DNA of 64,000 nucleotides. Source: G963677485 sp942492855 (GTDB lineage: Bacteria; Armatimonadota; HRBIN16). Position numbers and translations under genes: made by a program. Below are positions 55,677 through 63,490 of this stretch, piece by piece. Positions within the stretch are counted from its first letter, which is position 1. Each line of letters starts with the position of its first letter. The notes beneath the pieces were generated by a model that saw nothing but the letters and a program-made list of their open reading frames with translations, ran no database searches and was not told the DNA's origin. The stretch is taken from positions 4,960,001-5,024,000 of the forward strand of contig OW818647.1 of assembly GCA_942492855.1 (NCBI GenBank), written 5' to 3'.

Positions 55677-55786
55677 GGGACGACCCTTATGGTCGTCCGC
55701 AAACCATGTGTGGTGACCATCCGTATTCGCAGGTAACAGGCCCGTGTCCACGGTTGTTTGCGGACGGCCACAAGGGCCGTCCCTAC
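55677..55786. repeat. Palindromic array unit A (left end split by IS110)
   Basis: First of five ~112-bp units spaced at ~159 bp. Each unit has two palindromes, GGACGACC..GGTCGTCC on the left and GGACGGCC..GGGCCGTCC on the right, and the unit ends GTAGGGACG and CGTCCCTAC are inverted repeats of each other. Unit A begins at the IS110 right junction. Confidence 0.8.
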
Positions 55787-55833
55787 GGCATGTGACGTTC
55801 GCCTTATGGCTGCTTGATCTAGGTGGTATTTTC

Positions 55834-55945
55834 GTAGGGACGACCCTTGTGGTCGTCCGCAAACCATGTGTGGTGACCATCCGTATTCGCAGGTAACAGG
55901 TTTATGTCCATCGATGGCTCGGACGGCCACAAGGGCCGTCCCTAC
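55834..55945. repeat. Palindromic array unit B
   Basis: Complete 112-bp unit, GTAGGGACG to CGTCCCTAC. It is separated from units A and C by a ~46-base spacer (GGCATGTGACGTTCGCC, then TATGGCTGCTTGATCTAGG, ending TTTTC) that is itself conserved. Confidence 0.85.
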
Positions 55946-55991
55946 GGCATGTGACGTTCGCCCCATGGCTGCTTGATCTAGGTGGTTTTTC

Positions 55992-56104
55992 GTAGGGACG
56001 ACCCTTGTGGTCGTCCGCAAATCATGTGTGGTGACCATCCACATTCGCAGGTAACAGGCCAGCGACCTCGATTGTTTTCGGACGGCCACAAGGGCCGTCC
56101 CTAC
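55992..56104. repeat. Palindromic array unit C
   Basis: Complete 113-bp unit; the following spacer ends in TTTTCGTAG, where IS110 copy 2 is inserted. Confidence 0.85.
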
Positions 56105-56496
56105 GGCATGTGGCGTTCGCCTTATGGCTGTTTGATCTCGGGGGATTTTCGTAGATACTGTGCACTTTGTCAAGGCCCCCCAGGGTTAAATCTGTTATTT
56201 GCTCGGAATACCAGATTTCCATATATAACGTTGCAGGTATAACGATTATATATGCCGTTATGACAAGTGTATCTTGAATCTACCCCAAGCTCATGACAAA
56301 AGCCAGTCACACAGTAAGATACATAACCACGTAAAAGGTTGCCCGCCATCCGTAGTGATGAACGCCCGCCCCGCATCTTTGAACCTGCAAAGATAACGTT
56401 GATGTTATAATGTTTTTGGGACGCTTAGCTCAGTAGCGATTTAGCGAGTACTGAACATGTATCTTTACCGCTAGTACGCCGGCTCTGGAATGCTGC

Positions 56497-57699
56497 TCAT
56501 CCACTCATGGACAAACAACAATCATGCTGTGGCTCTCCATCCATACACCCCGATCCTTGAACGACCCTGTCCTGCCCAGCCTCATTACCTTCGCCGGCAA
56601 AAACTGGGGCCGCTCCGGCACGAAGCTGGACAAGGTCAGTGTCGTCGGATGGCAGTGTCTGGTTGGCCTGAGCATCCTGCGGCTCCAATCCGTAGCACGG
56701 ATCGTAGGCCTTATGCCTGGTCAACACCGTCCACATCAAGATCAGCAGCTTACGCATCACCGCGCATAAGACCTTATTGCCAGAACCCGGTCCGAATCTC
56801 TTACGCATTCTGGCTACAAACTGATACATACTGGGATGGATTGCTGTCGACTTACGTTCCAACATCTGTAATACCACCATGGCACTTGTGTAAAGCAAGG
56901 AGCGCATTAAGGGATCACCCATTTTGGATATGCGGCTTACGGACATAATGCTGGTTCCTGACTGGTGCGGACATGGGTTCATACCCACAAACCTGACCAG
57001 CTTCGCCGATGTCGAAAAGCAAGAAATATCACCGATGAGCCCTAAAAAGTAGTTGGATGTGATATCACCTACACCCGGAATACTGTTCAGGAGGCGACGG
57101 TCCTCCGCTAGCTTGTCATCGCTGGCAATAATCTCTGCCGCCGCAGAGTTAAGAAGCTGGATATCTTCTTTGCAGTGATCTATGCTGCGCGTAAGAACCG
57201 TTATAGAATGCTCATTCTGAGCGTGAGAGAGCCTCTGCTGCAGAGAGTTTTGATGTTTGACCAGCATGCGCCGTGTACGTCCGATTTCCTGCAGTGACCG
57301 ATAACACTCGCCTTTGGGATTGTAGAGACGCAGGCGGTTCTTGAGTGCGTAATCTGCAATGATCAGGCTGTCCACATAGTCGGTCTTTTGCCGAGAGCCC
57401 TGTGAGAGGCGATGGTAGTGTATCCGGCAGGGTTCTTGCCGTGACACTGCCTGCTTATGCTTATACAGGTAGTCAAGCAGCTCTTGCTCACATCCGCCAG
57501 TGCCTTCCATTGCGAACAGCACAGGCATCCAGCCTTGCTTCTTGGTAAGTGACACGAGGTCTTTGAAGCCCTTCTGGTTGTTCACAAACTGCTTGTGGAC
57601 GAGATGGGTGCCGTCCTGATCGACGACAGACACGTCAAAAGTGTCTTTGGAGATGTCGATCCCGGCGTAGTAGCTGTAAGAGTTGTCATTGATTTGCAT
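56497..57699 (-). CDS. IS110-family transposase, copy 2
   Basis: Same 400-residue protein as 54223-55425: DEDD domain, Ser-containing Tnp20 domain and low-complexity tail. The absence of differences points to a recent second insertion or gene conversion. Both copies look intact. Confidence 0.93.
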   Translation of the reverse strand: MQINDNSYSYYAGIDISKDTFDVSVVDQDGTHLVHKQFVNNQKGFKDLVSLTKKQGWMPVLFAMEGTGGCEQELLDYLYKHKQAVSRQEPCRIHYHRLSQGSRQKTDYVDSLIIADYALKNRLRLYNPKGECYRSLQEIGRTRRMLVKHQNSLQQRLSHAQNEHSITVLTRSIDHCKEDIQLLNSAAAEIIASDDKLAEDRRLLNSIPGVGDITSNYFLGLIGDISCFSTSAKLVRFVGMNPCPHQSGTSIMSVSRISKMGDPLMRSLLYTSAMVVLQMLERKSTAIHPSMYQFVARMRKRFGPGSGNKVLCAVMRKLLILMWTVLTRHKAYDPCYGLEPQDAQANQTLPSDDTDLVQLRAGAAPVFAGEGNEAGQDRVVQGSGCMDGEPQHDCCLSMSG

Positions 57700-57950
57700 A
57701 GTTCGGTATGCTCCTAGTTAGGGACAAAGGTGAAGAAATGAACCTTGACATCCTTGTATATGCGGGCTTTGAGCCCATGTTACTGTTCGTGTTAGGCCAT
57801 TGCAGAGAAGGGTGCCGCTCTACGTTGCGTAGTCAATGCTACAAGGGATGACCCGGCATCTACCCCTTCTCTTTCACCCCAGCGTCCCGGTGTGAGGATG
57901 GTCCTCAACTCTTGTTGTAGGTATGAGGACCTCCATCTTTAAGCATACAA
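57700..57950 (-). ncRNA. Candidate IS110 bridge RNA region, copy 2
   Basis: Same leader as in copy 1: junction-like segment TACAAGGGATGACCC at 57840-57854, right junction TACAAGGGACGACCC at 57946-57960, and the same GAGAAGGG/CCCTTCTC stem around it. Confidence 0.45.
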
Positions 57951-58060
57951 GGGACGACCCTTGTGGTCGTCCGCAAACCATGTGTGGTGACCATCCACAA
58001 TCGAAGGTAACAAGCCAGCGACCTCGATTGTTTTCGGACGGCCACAAGGGCCGTCCCTAC
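57951..58060. repeat. Palindromic array unit D (left end split by IS110)
   Basis: Begins at the right junction of IS110 copy 2. Its interior (CCACAATCGAAGGTAACAAG) differs from unit A at the matching place, so A and D are not a recent duplicate of one block. Confidence 0.8.
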
Positions 58061-58106
58061 GGCATGTGACGTTCGCCATATGGCTGCTTGATCTAGGTGG
58101 TTTTTC

Positions 58107-58219
58107 GTAGGGACGACTCTTGTGGTCGTCCGTAAACCATGTGTGGTGACCATCCACATTCGCAGGAAACAGGTCGGCGTCTACGATTGTTTTCGGACGG
58201 CCACAAGGGCCGTCCCTAC
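58107..58219. repeat. Palindromic array unit E (last)
   Basis: 113-bp unit starting GTAGGGACGACT and ending CGTCCCTAC; after it the spacer sequence stops (CGGCCGGAGGCAC). The left palindrome carries a change (GACTCTTGTGGTCGTCC) that weakens the stem. Confidence 0.8.
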
Positions 58220-58304
58220 GGCCGGAGGCACATAGGCCTACAACACATCCCCGATTAGGGGGTCGATCCAACCCACTACATACAACATGGGCCAGGAGAA
58301 CCAT

Positions 58305-60098
58305 ATGCCAGAAACACGCGTTTTTGAAGTCAAACACTACGGAGCCGTAGGCGACGGTCGGCACGACGACGGCCCTGCGATCCGCCAAGCTCTGGCTGAC
58401 ATCGCCCGCCGGAGCAAAACCGTAGGAAAACAGACCCTCACCCTGCGGTTTGAACCCAAGCGTGTATACCGCATCGGGGCCTGGGATGAACGCTGGGAGG
58501 CCCTTCCGCTCATCGAAGCACGGAATGTGGTGCTGGACGGACGCGGCTGCGAGCTGTCGGTGCATCCTAAAAACATGTGCTTCAGCATCCTGCGATGTGC
58601 CAACATCACACTCCGAAACTTCGTCATCGACTACTCCCCTCTTCCGTTCAGCCAGGGTGTGGTGACCGCCATCAACCCCGACGGCAGTTTCCTGTGGCGA
58701 CTGGATGCGGGCTACCCGAAACCGCATGACCCCGACTGGGTAGCCAAAGAGGGTCAGGGTTACGACCACGGATGCTTCACTCAACCTGATGGCCACTATA
58801 CCCACCACTGGTGTTATGTGCAGCAGGTGCTTCCAGAGAACCTGTCAGCGGGCATCTATCGAATCATCCCGCGCGCCGATATGGCAAATGTGGTGCAGAC
58901 CAATGTGCAGATCGGTCAGCGCTTTTGGTTCTTTATGGACTACAACAACAAGCACGAACACACCTCACGGTTCAAACAAGAGCCTAACGCCAAGGGTTAC
59001 CGCGTGGAAAGTGCCCCCGTAGCCAGCATCCAACTGCGATACAGTCCGAGTTGTGTGGTAGAGAATATCACCAGCTACAGCTCACCCCGGTTTACCCTTC
59101 GACACGATGCATGTGATGACCTGAAGATACGCAACTTCAAGATCATGCTTCGACCCGGTACCAACCGTATCTGCGCCAGCAACTCCGATGGCATCCATGG
59201 ACGAAGCTTCCGCGGTCCACTCATTGAAAACTGCTATTTCGAGGCTTTGGGCGATGACAACATAAACATGAACAACCTTCCACACCGCATCTGGGAAGTG
59301 GACAGCCCCCGTAGACTTACACTTCTGTACACCGAGATCGGGTGGTACCCAAGCTGGTTGCGCACAGGTTACCGCATCGCGTTTTATGATCCAACAATTA
59401 AGACCATTATCGCAGAACGGCGAATTACCAGCCATGAGTGGGACGGACTGCTGTCGCATATCACGCTGGATGCCCCGGTCGAAGGCCTGATCCCTACCGA
59501 CCACACCAAGCCCACCAGCCCCACTGAAGTGCTGGCTTACCTGATCCCTGAGGGTAAGGCTATCGTTCGTGGATGCGAATTCCGAAGCCAGCTCAAGGCA
59601 GCCTGCCTGGTGGAGGGGCCGCTACTGATTGAGAATAACCGCATGAGCGATACCGCATACGGCATCACCTGCCAGGGATACATCACAGACCTCACCTTCC
59701 GGAACAACACCATCGAGGGTGCCTGGCCACACGCCATCGGTGTAACTGCTGTGGATGGTGACCCCGAACACGCAAAAATCCGCATACTGAACAACAAGAT
59801 CACCATGCGAGACGTGAAGGGTCAGCCGGTGGTGCAAGCGATAATCATAAACAGCCAACAGGCAGTTGAAATCTCAGGCAACACGATCACCCTTGATGCC
59901 AACACACCCGCTCAGACCGTGCCCATCCAACTGGAGCACTGCGCTAAGGTGCGGATGAGCCGTAACCGGATTATGGACAAACGGGCAGCTCCGTCGCAAG
60001 CCGAGATCGTGACCATCGGTATGCAAACATCGCAATGTGAACTGGTAGATAACCAAATTCAAGCGGCTCCCAATGTGACCATCCGGGAGGATCGATAA
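58305..60098 (+). CDS. Right-handed beta-helix protein, GH28/GH110-like
   Basis: 597 residues from the ATG at 58305 (AGGAGA upstream; the frame opens six residues earlier). No signal peptide. VKHYGAVGDGRHDDGPAIRQAL is the pectate-lyase-3/GH28-type N-terminus. Parallel beta-helix coils follow, and NSDGIHGRSFRGPLIENCYFEALGDDNINMN (~295-325) has the Asp and Asp-Asp residues placed as in polygalacturonases and GH110 galactosidases. It is followed immediately by the GH39-like gene. Substrate (galactan, pectin or similar) is uncertain. Confidence 0.7.
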   Translation: MPETRVFEVKHYGAVGDGRHDDGPAIRQALADIARRSKTVGKQTLTLRFEPKRVYRIGAWDERWEALPLIEARNVVLDGRGCELSVHPKNMCFSILRCANITLRNFVIDYSPLPFSQGVVTAINPDGSFLWRLDAGYPKPHDPDWVAKEGQGYDHGCFTQPDGHYTHHWCYVQQVLPENLSAGIYRIIPRADMANVVQTNVQIGQRFWFFMDYNNKHEHTSRFKQEPNAKGYRVESAPVASIQLRYSPSCVVENITSYSSPRFTLRHDACDDLKIRNFKIMLRPGTNRICASNSDGIHGRSFRGPLIENCYFEALGDDNINMNNLPHRIWEVDSPRRLTLLYTEIGWYPSWLRTGYRIAFYDPTIKTIIAERRITSHEWDGLLSHITLDAPVEGLIPTDHTKPTSPTEVLAYLIPEGKAIVRGCEFRSQLKAACLVEGPLLIENNRMSDTAYGITCQGYITDLTFRNNTIEGAWPHAIGVTAVDGDPEHAKIRILNNKITMRDVKGQPVVQAIIINSQQAVEISGNTITLDANTPAQTVPIQLEHCAKVRMSRNRIMDKRAAPSQAEIVTIGMQTSQCELVDNQIQAAPNVTIREDR

Positions 60099-61877
60099 AT
60101 GAAGCTTTACGTGTGTGTATTAGCCTTCATCACGCTGGTCTACAGCCAAGCCGTCGCGGCGGGCAGCAATCTGGTGCCTAACGCTCAATTTGCAAAGAGC
60201 ACCGATGGATGGGGCTGCTACGGCGGCCAGATATCCTGGTCACCGAGTGACGGTCACGCCGCAAAAGGCTGCGTGCTGGTGTCGAAGCGCACCGACATGG
60301 GTCACGGCCTGACTTTGAGCACCAAAGGAAAGCTCACCCCGGGAGTGGTCTACAAATACACCGCGTGGGTCAAGCCCAAGGCCAACCAGGCGAGCTATAT
60401 CAACATCAGCTTGTATACGCGTGATTCAGAGGGGCAGCGCTGGGTCAACACAGGCAACCAGATGATCCAACCCGGACAGTGGAACGCCATCTGGGGATAT
60501 CTGGAGACTCCGGCACCGCGTGGCGAGCTGCAGGACCAGATCATGACGATCGGCGGCGCCACTGTGGGTATGGAATACTATGTCGATGATGTGAGCATCA
60601 CCCGGGCCGATTCCTATACGGAGCAGCTCACCGTTGACTGCACGAAGGCAATCGGCAAGGCCACGGCTCGCGGCATAGGCTTCCTGTTTGGTGTGACCGC
60701 CACCGAGCCGGATTCCACGCTGTTTGAGGCCCTAAATCCCAAACTGGTGCGGCATCGGGCGATGACAAACGGCGGAGCCCCGTGGGGTAAAGACACAGGG
60801 TTCCCTTCGGAACCCTTCATGAAACGCATCGCACAGGCGGGTGCCAAGAGCCAGATAGTTCTGAGTGATGAGTACTGCTGGGCCTATGGGTATCACGCCC
60901 AATGGGGATGGCCTGGCGACGCGGCACATGATGGTCTGCAGCCGTTTGATCTGCTGGACCGCACCATCGAGACCGTCTATCGCCAAAGTGTGGAGAAGGG
61001 CTACCAGATTGAGTGGGACATTTGGAATGAACCCGACTACAAGGACTTCTGGGGCCGCGACATGCAGCAGTACCTGGACACATGGAAACACGCATACGCC
61101 AAGATTCGCAGCCTGGACCCAAAGGCGACTATCGTGGGACCCAGCAACGCCTATTTTACCCAAGATGGCGTCCCGGGTGTGTTCATCAAGCAGTTCCTCA
61201 CCTTCTGTAAGCAAAACAACTGCCTGCCTGATGTGCTGAGCTGGCATGAAATGGACAACTTCCGCGACCTGCCCCGGCAGATTCAACTGGTGAAGGCGTT
61301 CATGAAGGCCAGCAAGATCAAGCCGATACCCATCGACATCAACGAGTATATCGGCGAAGACTTCACCCGCCGCCCCGGTGTCTACCCATGGTTCTATGGG
61401 GTAATGGAGGCCGAGGATATCCGGTATGCGGCCCACGCATGTTGGAAAGACGCAGACGATAAGCTGACCATGCTGGACGGCCGGCTGGACGGGCTTGTCA
61501 CCGCTCCGCCCTACAAACCGCTGGCACAGTGGCACGTCACCAAAGCCTACAGCCAGATGCAGGGTGAGCTATTGACGGTCAAGAACGGTGACGCCGTGGG
61601 AGGGCTGGCCTGCCGCAACAGAGGCGATATGGTGACCGTGCTGTTGGGCAACTCATCGATCACCCCGCAACGCACGGTGCTGAGTTTCAAGGGGCTGCGC
61701 CAGCAAGGCAGTGCAGTGCTGGTGATCCAGCGCATCCCCGACACCGGCTGGGTGAGCACCCCACAGCCTGCACGTGAGCAGAGCGATGTGATGGTGAAGA
61801 ACGGCAAGCTCACGCTGCCGCTGAAGCTGGCGCCCTACGAGGCGGTATCTGTGCGGGTGGTCACGCTGACCAAGTAG
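60099..61877 (+). CDS. Secreted CBM + clan GH-A hydrolase, GH39-like
   Basis: 592 residues. Signal peptide 1-21 (cut after AVAA). Residues ~24-170 form a CBM4/9-like jelly roll (NLVPNAQFAKSTDGW ... YYVDDVSI). The barrel (~185-500) has the acid/base Glu in WDIWNEPDYKDFW and the nucleophile Glu in PIDINEYIGED, the two-Glu layout of GH39/GH5-type clan A enzymes. A terminal beta-domain follows. Its ATG starts right after the previous stop (TAAATG), so the two form an operon: one secreted, the other apparently cytoplasmic. Likely beta-xylosidase or related; not certain. Confidence 0.75.
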   Translation: MKLYVCVLAFITLVYSQAVAAGSNLVPNAQFAKSTDGWGCYGGQISWSPSDGHAAKGCVLVSKRTDMGHGLTLSTKGKLTPGVVYKYTAWVKPKANQASYINISLYTRDSEGQRWVNTGNQMIQPGQWNAIWGYLETPAPRGELQDQIMTIGGATVGMEYYVDDVSITRADSYTEQLTVDCTKAIGKATARGIGFLFGVTATEPDSTLFEALNPKLVRHRAMTNGGAPWGKDTGFPSEPFMKRIAQAGAKSQIVLSDEYCWAYGYHAQWGWPGDAAHDGLQPFDLLDRTIETVYRQSVEKGYQIEWDIWNEPDYKDFWGRDMQQYLDTWKHAYAKIRSLDPKATIVGPSNAYFTQDGVPGVFIKQFLTFCKQNNCLPDVLSWHEMDNFRDLPRQIQLVKAFMKASKIKPIPIDINEYIGEDFTRRPGVYPWFYGVMEAEDIRYAAHACWKDADDKLTMLDGRLDGLVTAPPYKPLAQWHVTKAYSQMQGELLTVKNGDAVGGLACRNRGDMVTVLLGNSSITPQRTVLSFKGLRQQGSAVLVIQRIPDTGWVSTPQPAREQSDVMVKNGKLTLPLKLAPYEAVSVRVVTLTK

Positions 61878-61893
61878 CGGGTTGGGCGCACCT

Positions 61894-61925
61894 GACCGGT
61901 CCAGTTTTCCCTTTCTGGGCCGGTC
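61894..61925 (+). terminator. Hairpin after the GH39-like gene
   Basis: GACCGGTCCAG (61894-61904) and CTGGGCCGGTC (61915-61925) form an 11-bp stem with one G-U pair around TTTTCCCTTT, 16 bases after the stop. Only TTCT follows, so termination strength is uncertain. Confidence 0.5.
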
Positions 61926-62320
61926 TTCTGGCGTCTGGCTGGGCTAAATCCGACGGATAAGACGGTTTGGACCGATCGTGCGGGCGACCGCCGGGCGATC
62001 GAATGCGACCGGTTATTGATAGGGGCGGTTCGCGAACCGCCCTTCCCCGGCGTACTGCCCCGTATCATTCGCCGCCAACCACCCCCGATCGCAAGCGATT
62101 TCGTCATGTTGCTATCCGAATTGTTAAGCGCTTGGCGTTCGGTAGAAGGGCGGTTCGCGAACCGCCCCTACAATTATATGCGGGTATGTATATGCGGGTA
62201 TGCGGGGTGATCGGGAGCATTTGTGGCCTGCGGTTGGGTTACCGCCGACTGTTTGGGCAACCACGGGGGGTTGCCCCTACAACGGTTCAGGGGCGACCGC
62301 CGGTCGCCCCTACGATCGGC
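61926..62320. repeat. Palindrome-rich convergent intergenic region
   Basis: Non-coding gap between the GH39-like gene (+) and proB (-). Four palindromes: GGGCGGTTCGCGAACCGCCC at 62023-62042 and 62148-62167 (opposite flank orientation), GGGCAACC/GGTTGCCC at 62255-62276, and GGGGCGACC/GGTCGCCCC at 62290-62310. Three of them end in CTAC; the first is preceded by TAG. No gene is visible. Confidence 0.8.
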
Positions 62321-63490
62321 CTACTCGGCTTGCCAGATGTCGCCGCTGACAAGAACGAGGTCGTCCTTGTGGATCACTTCATCGCGCCGCTTGAATCCTA
62401 GTTTCGAAGCAATTTCGGTGGTGCGGTGGCCCTTGATCAGCCGCAACTCCGATTCGCCATAGTTGGCAAAACCGCGGGCGAAGGTCTGCCCGTTCATGTC
62501 GCGCACATCAATAAGGTCACGGGGCTGGAACCATCCGCCGCACTCCAGTATGCCAGCCGGCAGTACGCTGCGGTTCTCTTCGCAGATGACCACCCGGGCT
62601 CGGGCATCTACCACGATGTACCCTTTGGCGGGCAGACCATAAGCGATCCAGCGCGCACGCTGACGTAACGGCGTATGCTGCGGGTGGAAGGTAGTACCCA
62701 GCGGCTCCCCTGCCACGATTCGCTCGATCACATGCGCTCCGCGGCCGTGTGCGATCACCATCGGCACCCCGCTGCTCATGGAAATCTGGGCGGCCCGCAG
62801 TTTGGTGCGCATCCCGCCGGTGCCTTGAGCAGTACCTGCTCCGCCGGCTATCCGCCAGAGCTCGTCATCAAGCTGGGTGATGTCCTTGATCATCCTGGGT
62901 GGATCGCCGTCTTGGGTTTCGTCATATTCAGAGGGGTTACGGTCATATAGTCCGTCGACATCGCTCAGGATAATCAGCTTATCGGCGTCCAACAGACTGG
63001 CCACCATCGCGGCCAGGGTGTCGTTATCGCCGAACCGTATCTGCTCAGTGCTGATTGTGTCATTCTCGTTCAAAATGGGGATGGCTCGCATATCCAGCAG
63101 CGCCTGAAGCCATTCGCGAGCCTTCAAGAAGCGGTTGCGCTCCTCAAAGTCACTGCGCGTGACCAGCACCTGCCCCACAGGGATGCCGCTGCGGTTGAAG
63201 GCGTGCATGTATTCCTGCATCAAGAAAGGCTGTCCCAGTGCCGCCAAAGCGTGCTTCAACAGCTTTTGGTCCGGTGCAGCCGCATACTTGGTTTGATGCA
63301 GGATATGCTGGCTCCAGACCTCGCGGCCGGCGGAGACAGCTCCGCTGCTGACCAGGGCGACATTTCGCCCCTCGTGGTATAGCCGCGCACATTGCGCGGC
63401 TAACGAGGAGATGGAGTTACGGTCCAGCAGGCCGTCAGGCCCCGTGAGAGTGCTTGTGCCCACCTTCACGACTACCAGATTGCTGCTCAT
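62321..63490 (-). CDS. proB: Glutamate 5-kinase ProB
   Basis: 389 residues. First step of proline synthesis: glutamate to glutamyl-5-phosphate. Amino-acid kinase fold with VVKVGTSTLTGPDGLLD, VSSGAVSAGR, PILNENDTIS, FGDNDTLAAMVASLLDADKLIILSDVDGLYDRNP and GTGGMRTKLRAAQIS. A C-terminal PUA domain (~290-380, GYIVVDARARVVICEENRSVLPAGI) is present, as in the full-length form. It overlaps obg by ATGA, so the two are co-transcribed. proA is not in the window. Confidence 0.97.
   Translation of the reverse strand: MSSNLVVVKVGTSTLTGPDGLLDRNSISSLAAQCARLYHEGRNVALVSSGAVSAGREVWSQHILHQTKYAAAPDQKLLKHALAALGQPFLMQEYMHAFNRSGIPVGQVLVTRSDFEERNRFLKAREWLQALLDMRAIPILNENDTISTEQIRFGDNDTLAAMVASLLDADKLIILSDVDGLYDRNPSEYDETQDGDPPRMIKDITQLDDELWRIAGGAGTAQGTGGMRTKLRAAQISMSSGVPMVIAHGRGAHVIERIVAGEPLGTTFHPQHTPLRQRARWIAYGLPAKGYIVVDARARVVICEENRSVLPAGILECGGWFQPRDLIDVRDMNGQTFARGFANYGESELRLIKGHRTTEIASKLGFKRRDEVIHKDDLVLVSGDIWQAE

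Larger units (their letters stand above)
53880..55677 (-). mobile_element. IS110-family insertion sequence, copy 1
   Basis: About 1,797 bp. Ends are defined by comparison with copy 2: identity runs from 53873 to 55688, and subtracting flanking repeat sequence places the junctions at CGTAG|ATACTG (left) and CATACAA|GGGACG (right), with one-base ambiguity. No terminal inverted repeats, as usual in this family. It carries one transposase gene (minus strand), a 251-base structured leader 5' of it and ~340 bp of non-coding DNA 3' of it. Confidence 0.85.
56154..57951 (-). mobile_element. IS110-family insertion sequence, copy 2
   Basis: Repeat of copy 1 at a constant offset of 2,274 bp; the identical stretch is 56147-57962. 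It sits between the spacer after unit C (TTTTCGTAG) and the GGGACGACCC that begins unit D, the same position within the repeat unit as copy 1. Confidence 0.88.

Noticed and set aside
55631..56173. 180-codon frame with internal peptide repeats
   Set aside because: It is a translation of the ~159-bp DNA repeats; the peptide repetition follows from the DNA palindromes.
55677..58219. CRISPR array
   Set aside because: Units are ~112 bp, internally palindromic, and the spacers are conserved rather than unique; no cas genes.
57939..58808. 289-codon minus frame over the array end and the beta-helix gene
   Set aside because: Half of it translates the palindromic repeats; the other half is antisense to a recognisable beta-helix protein.
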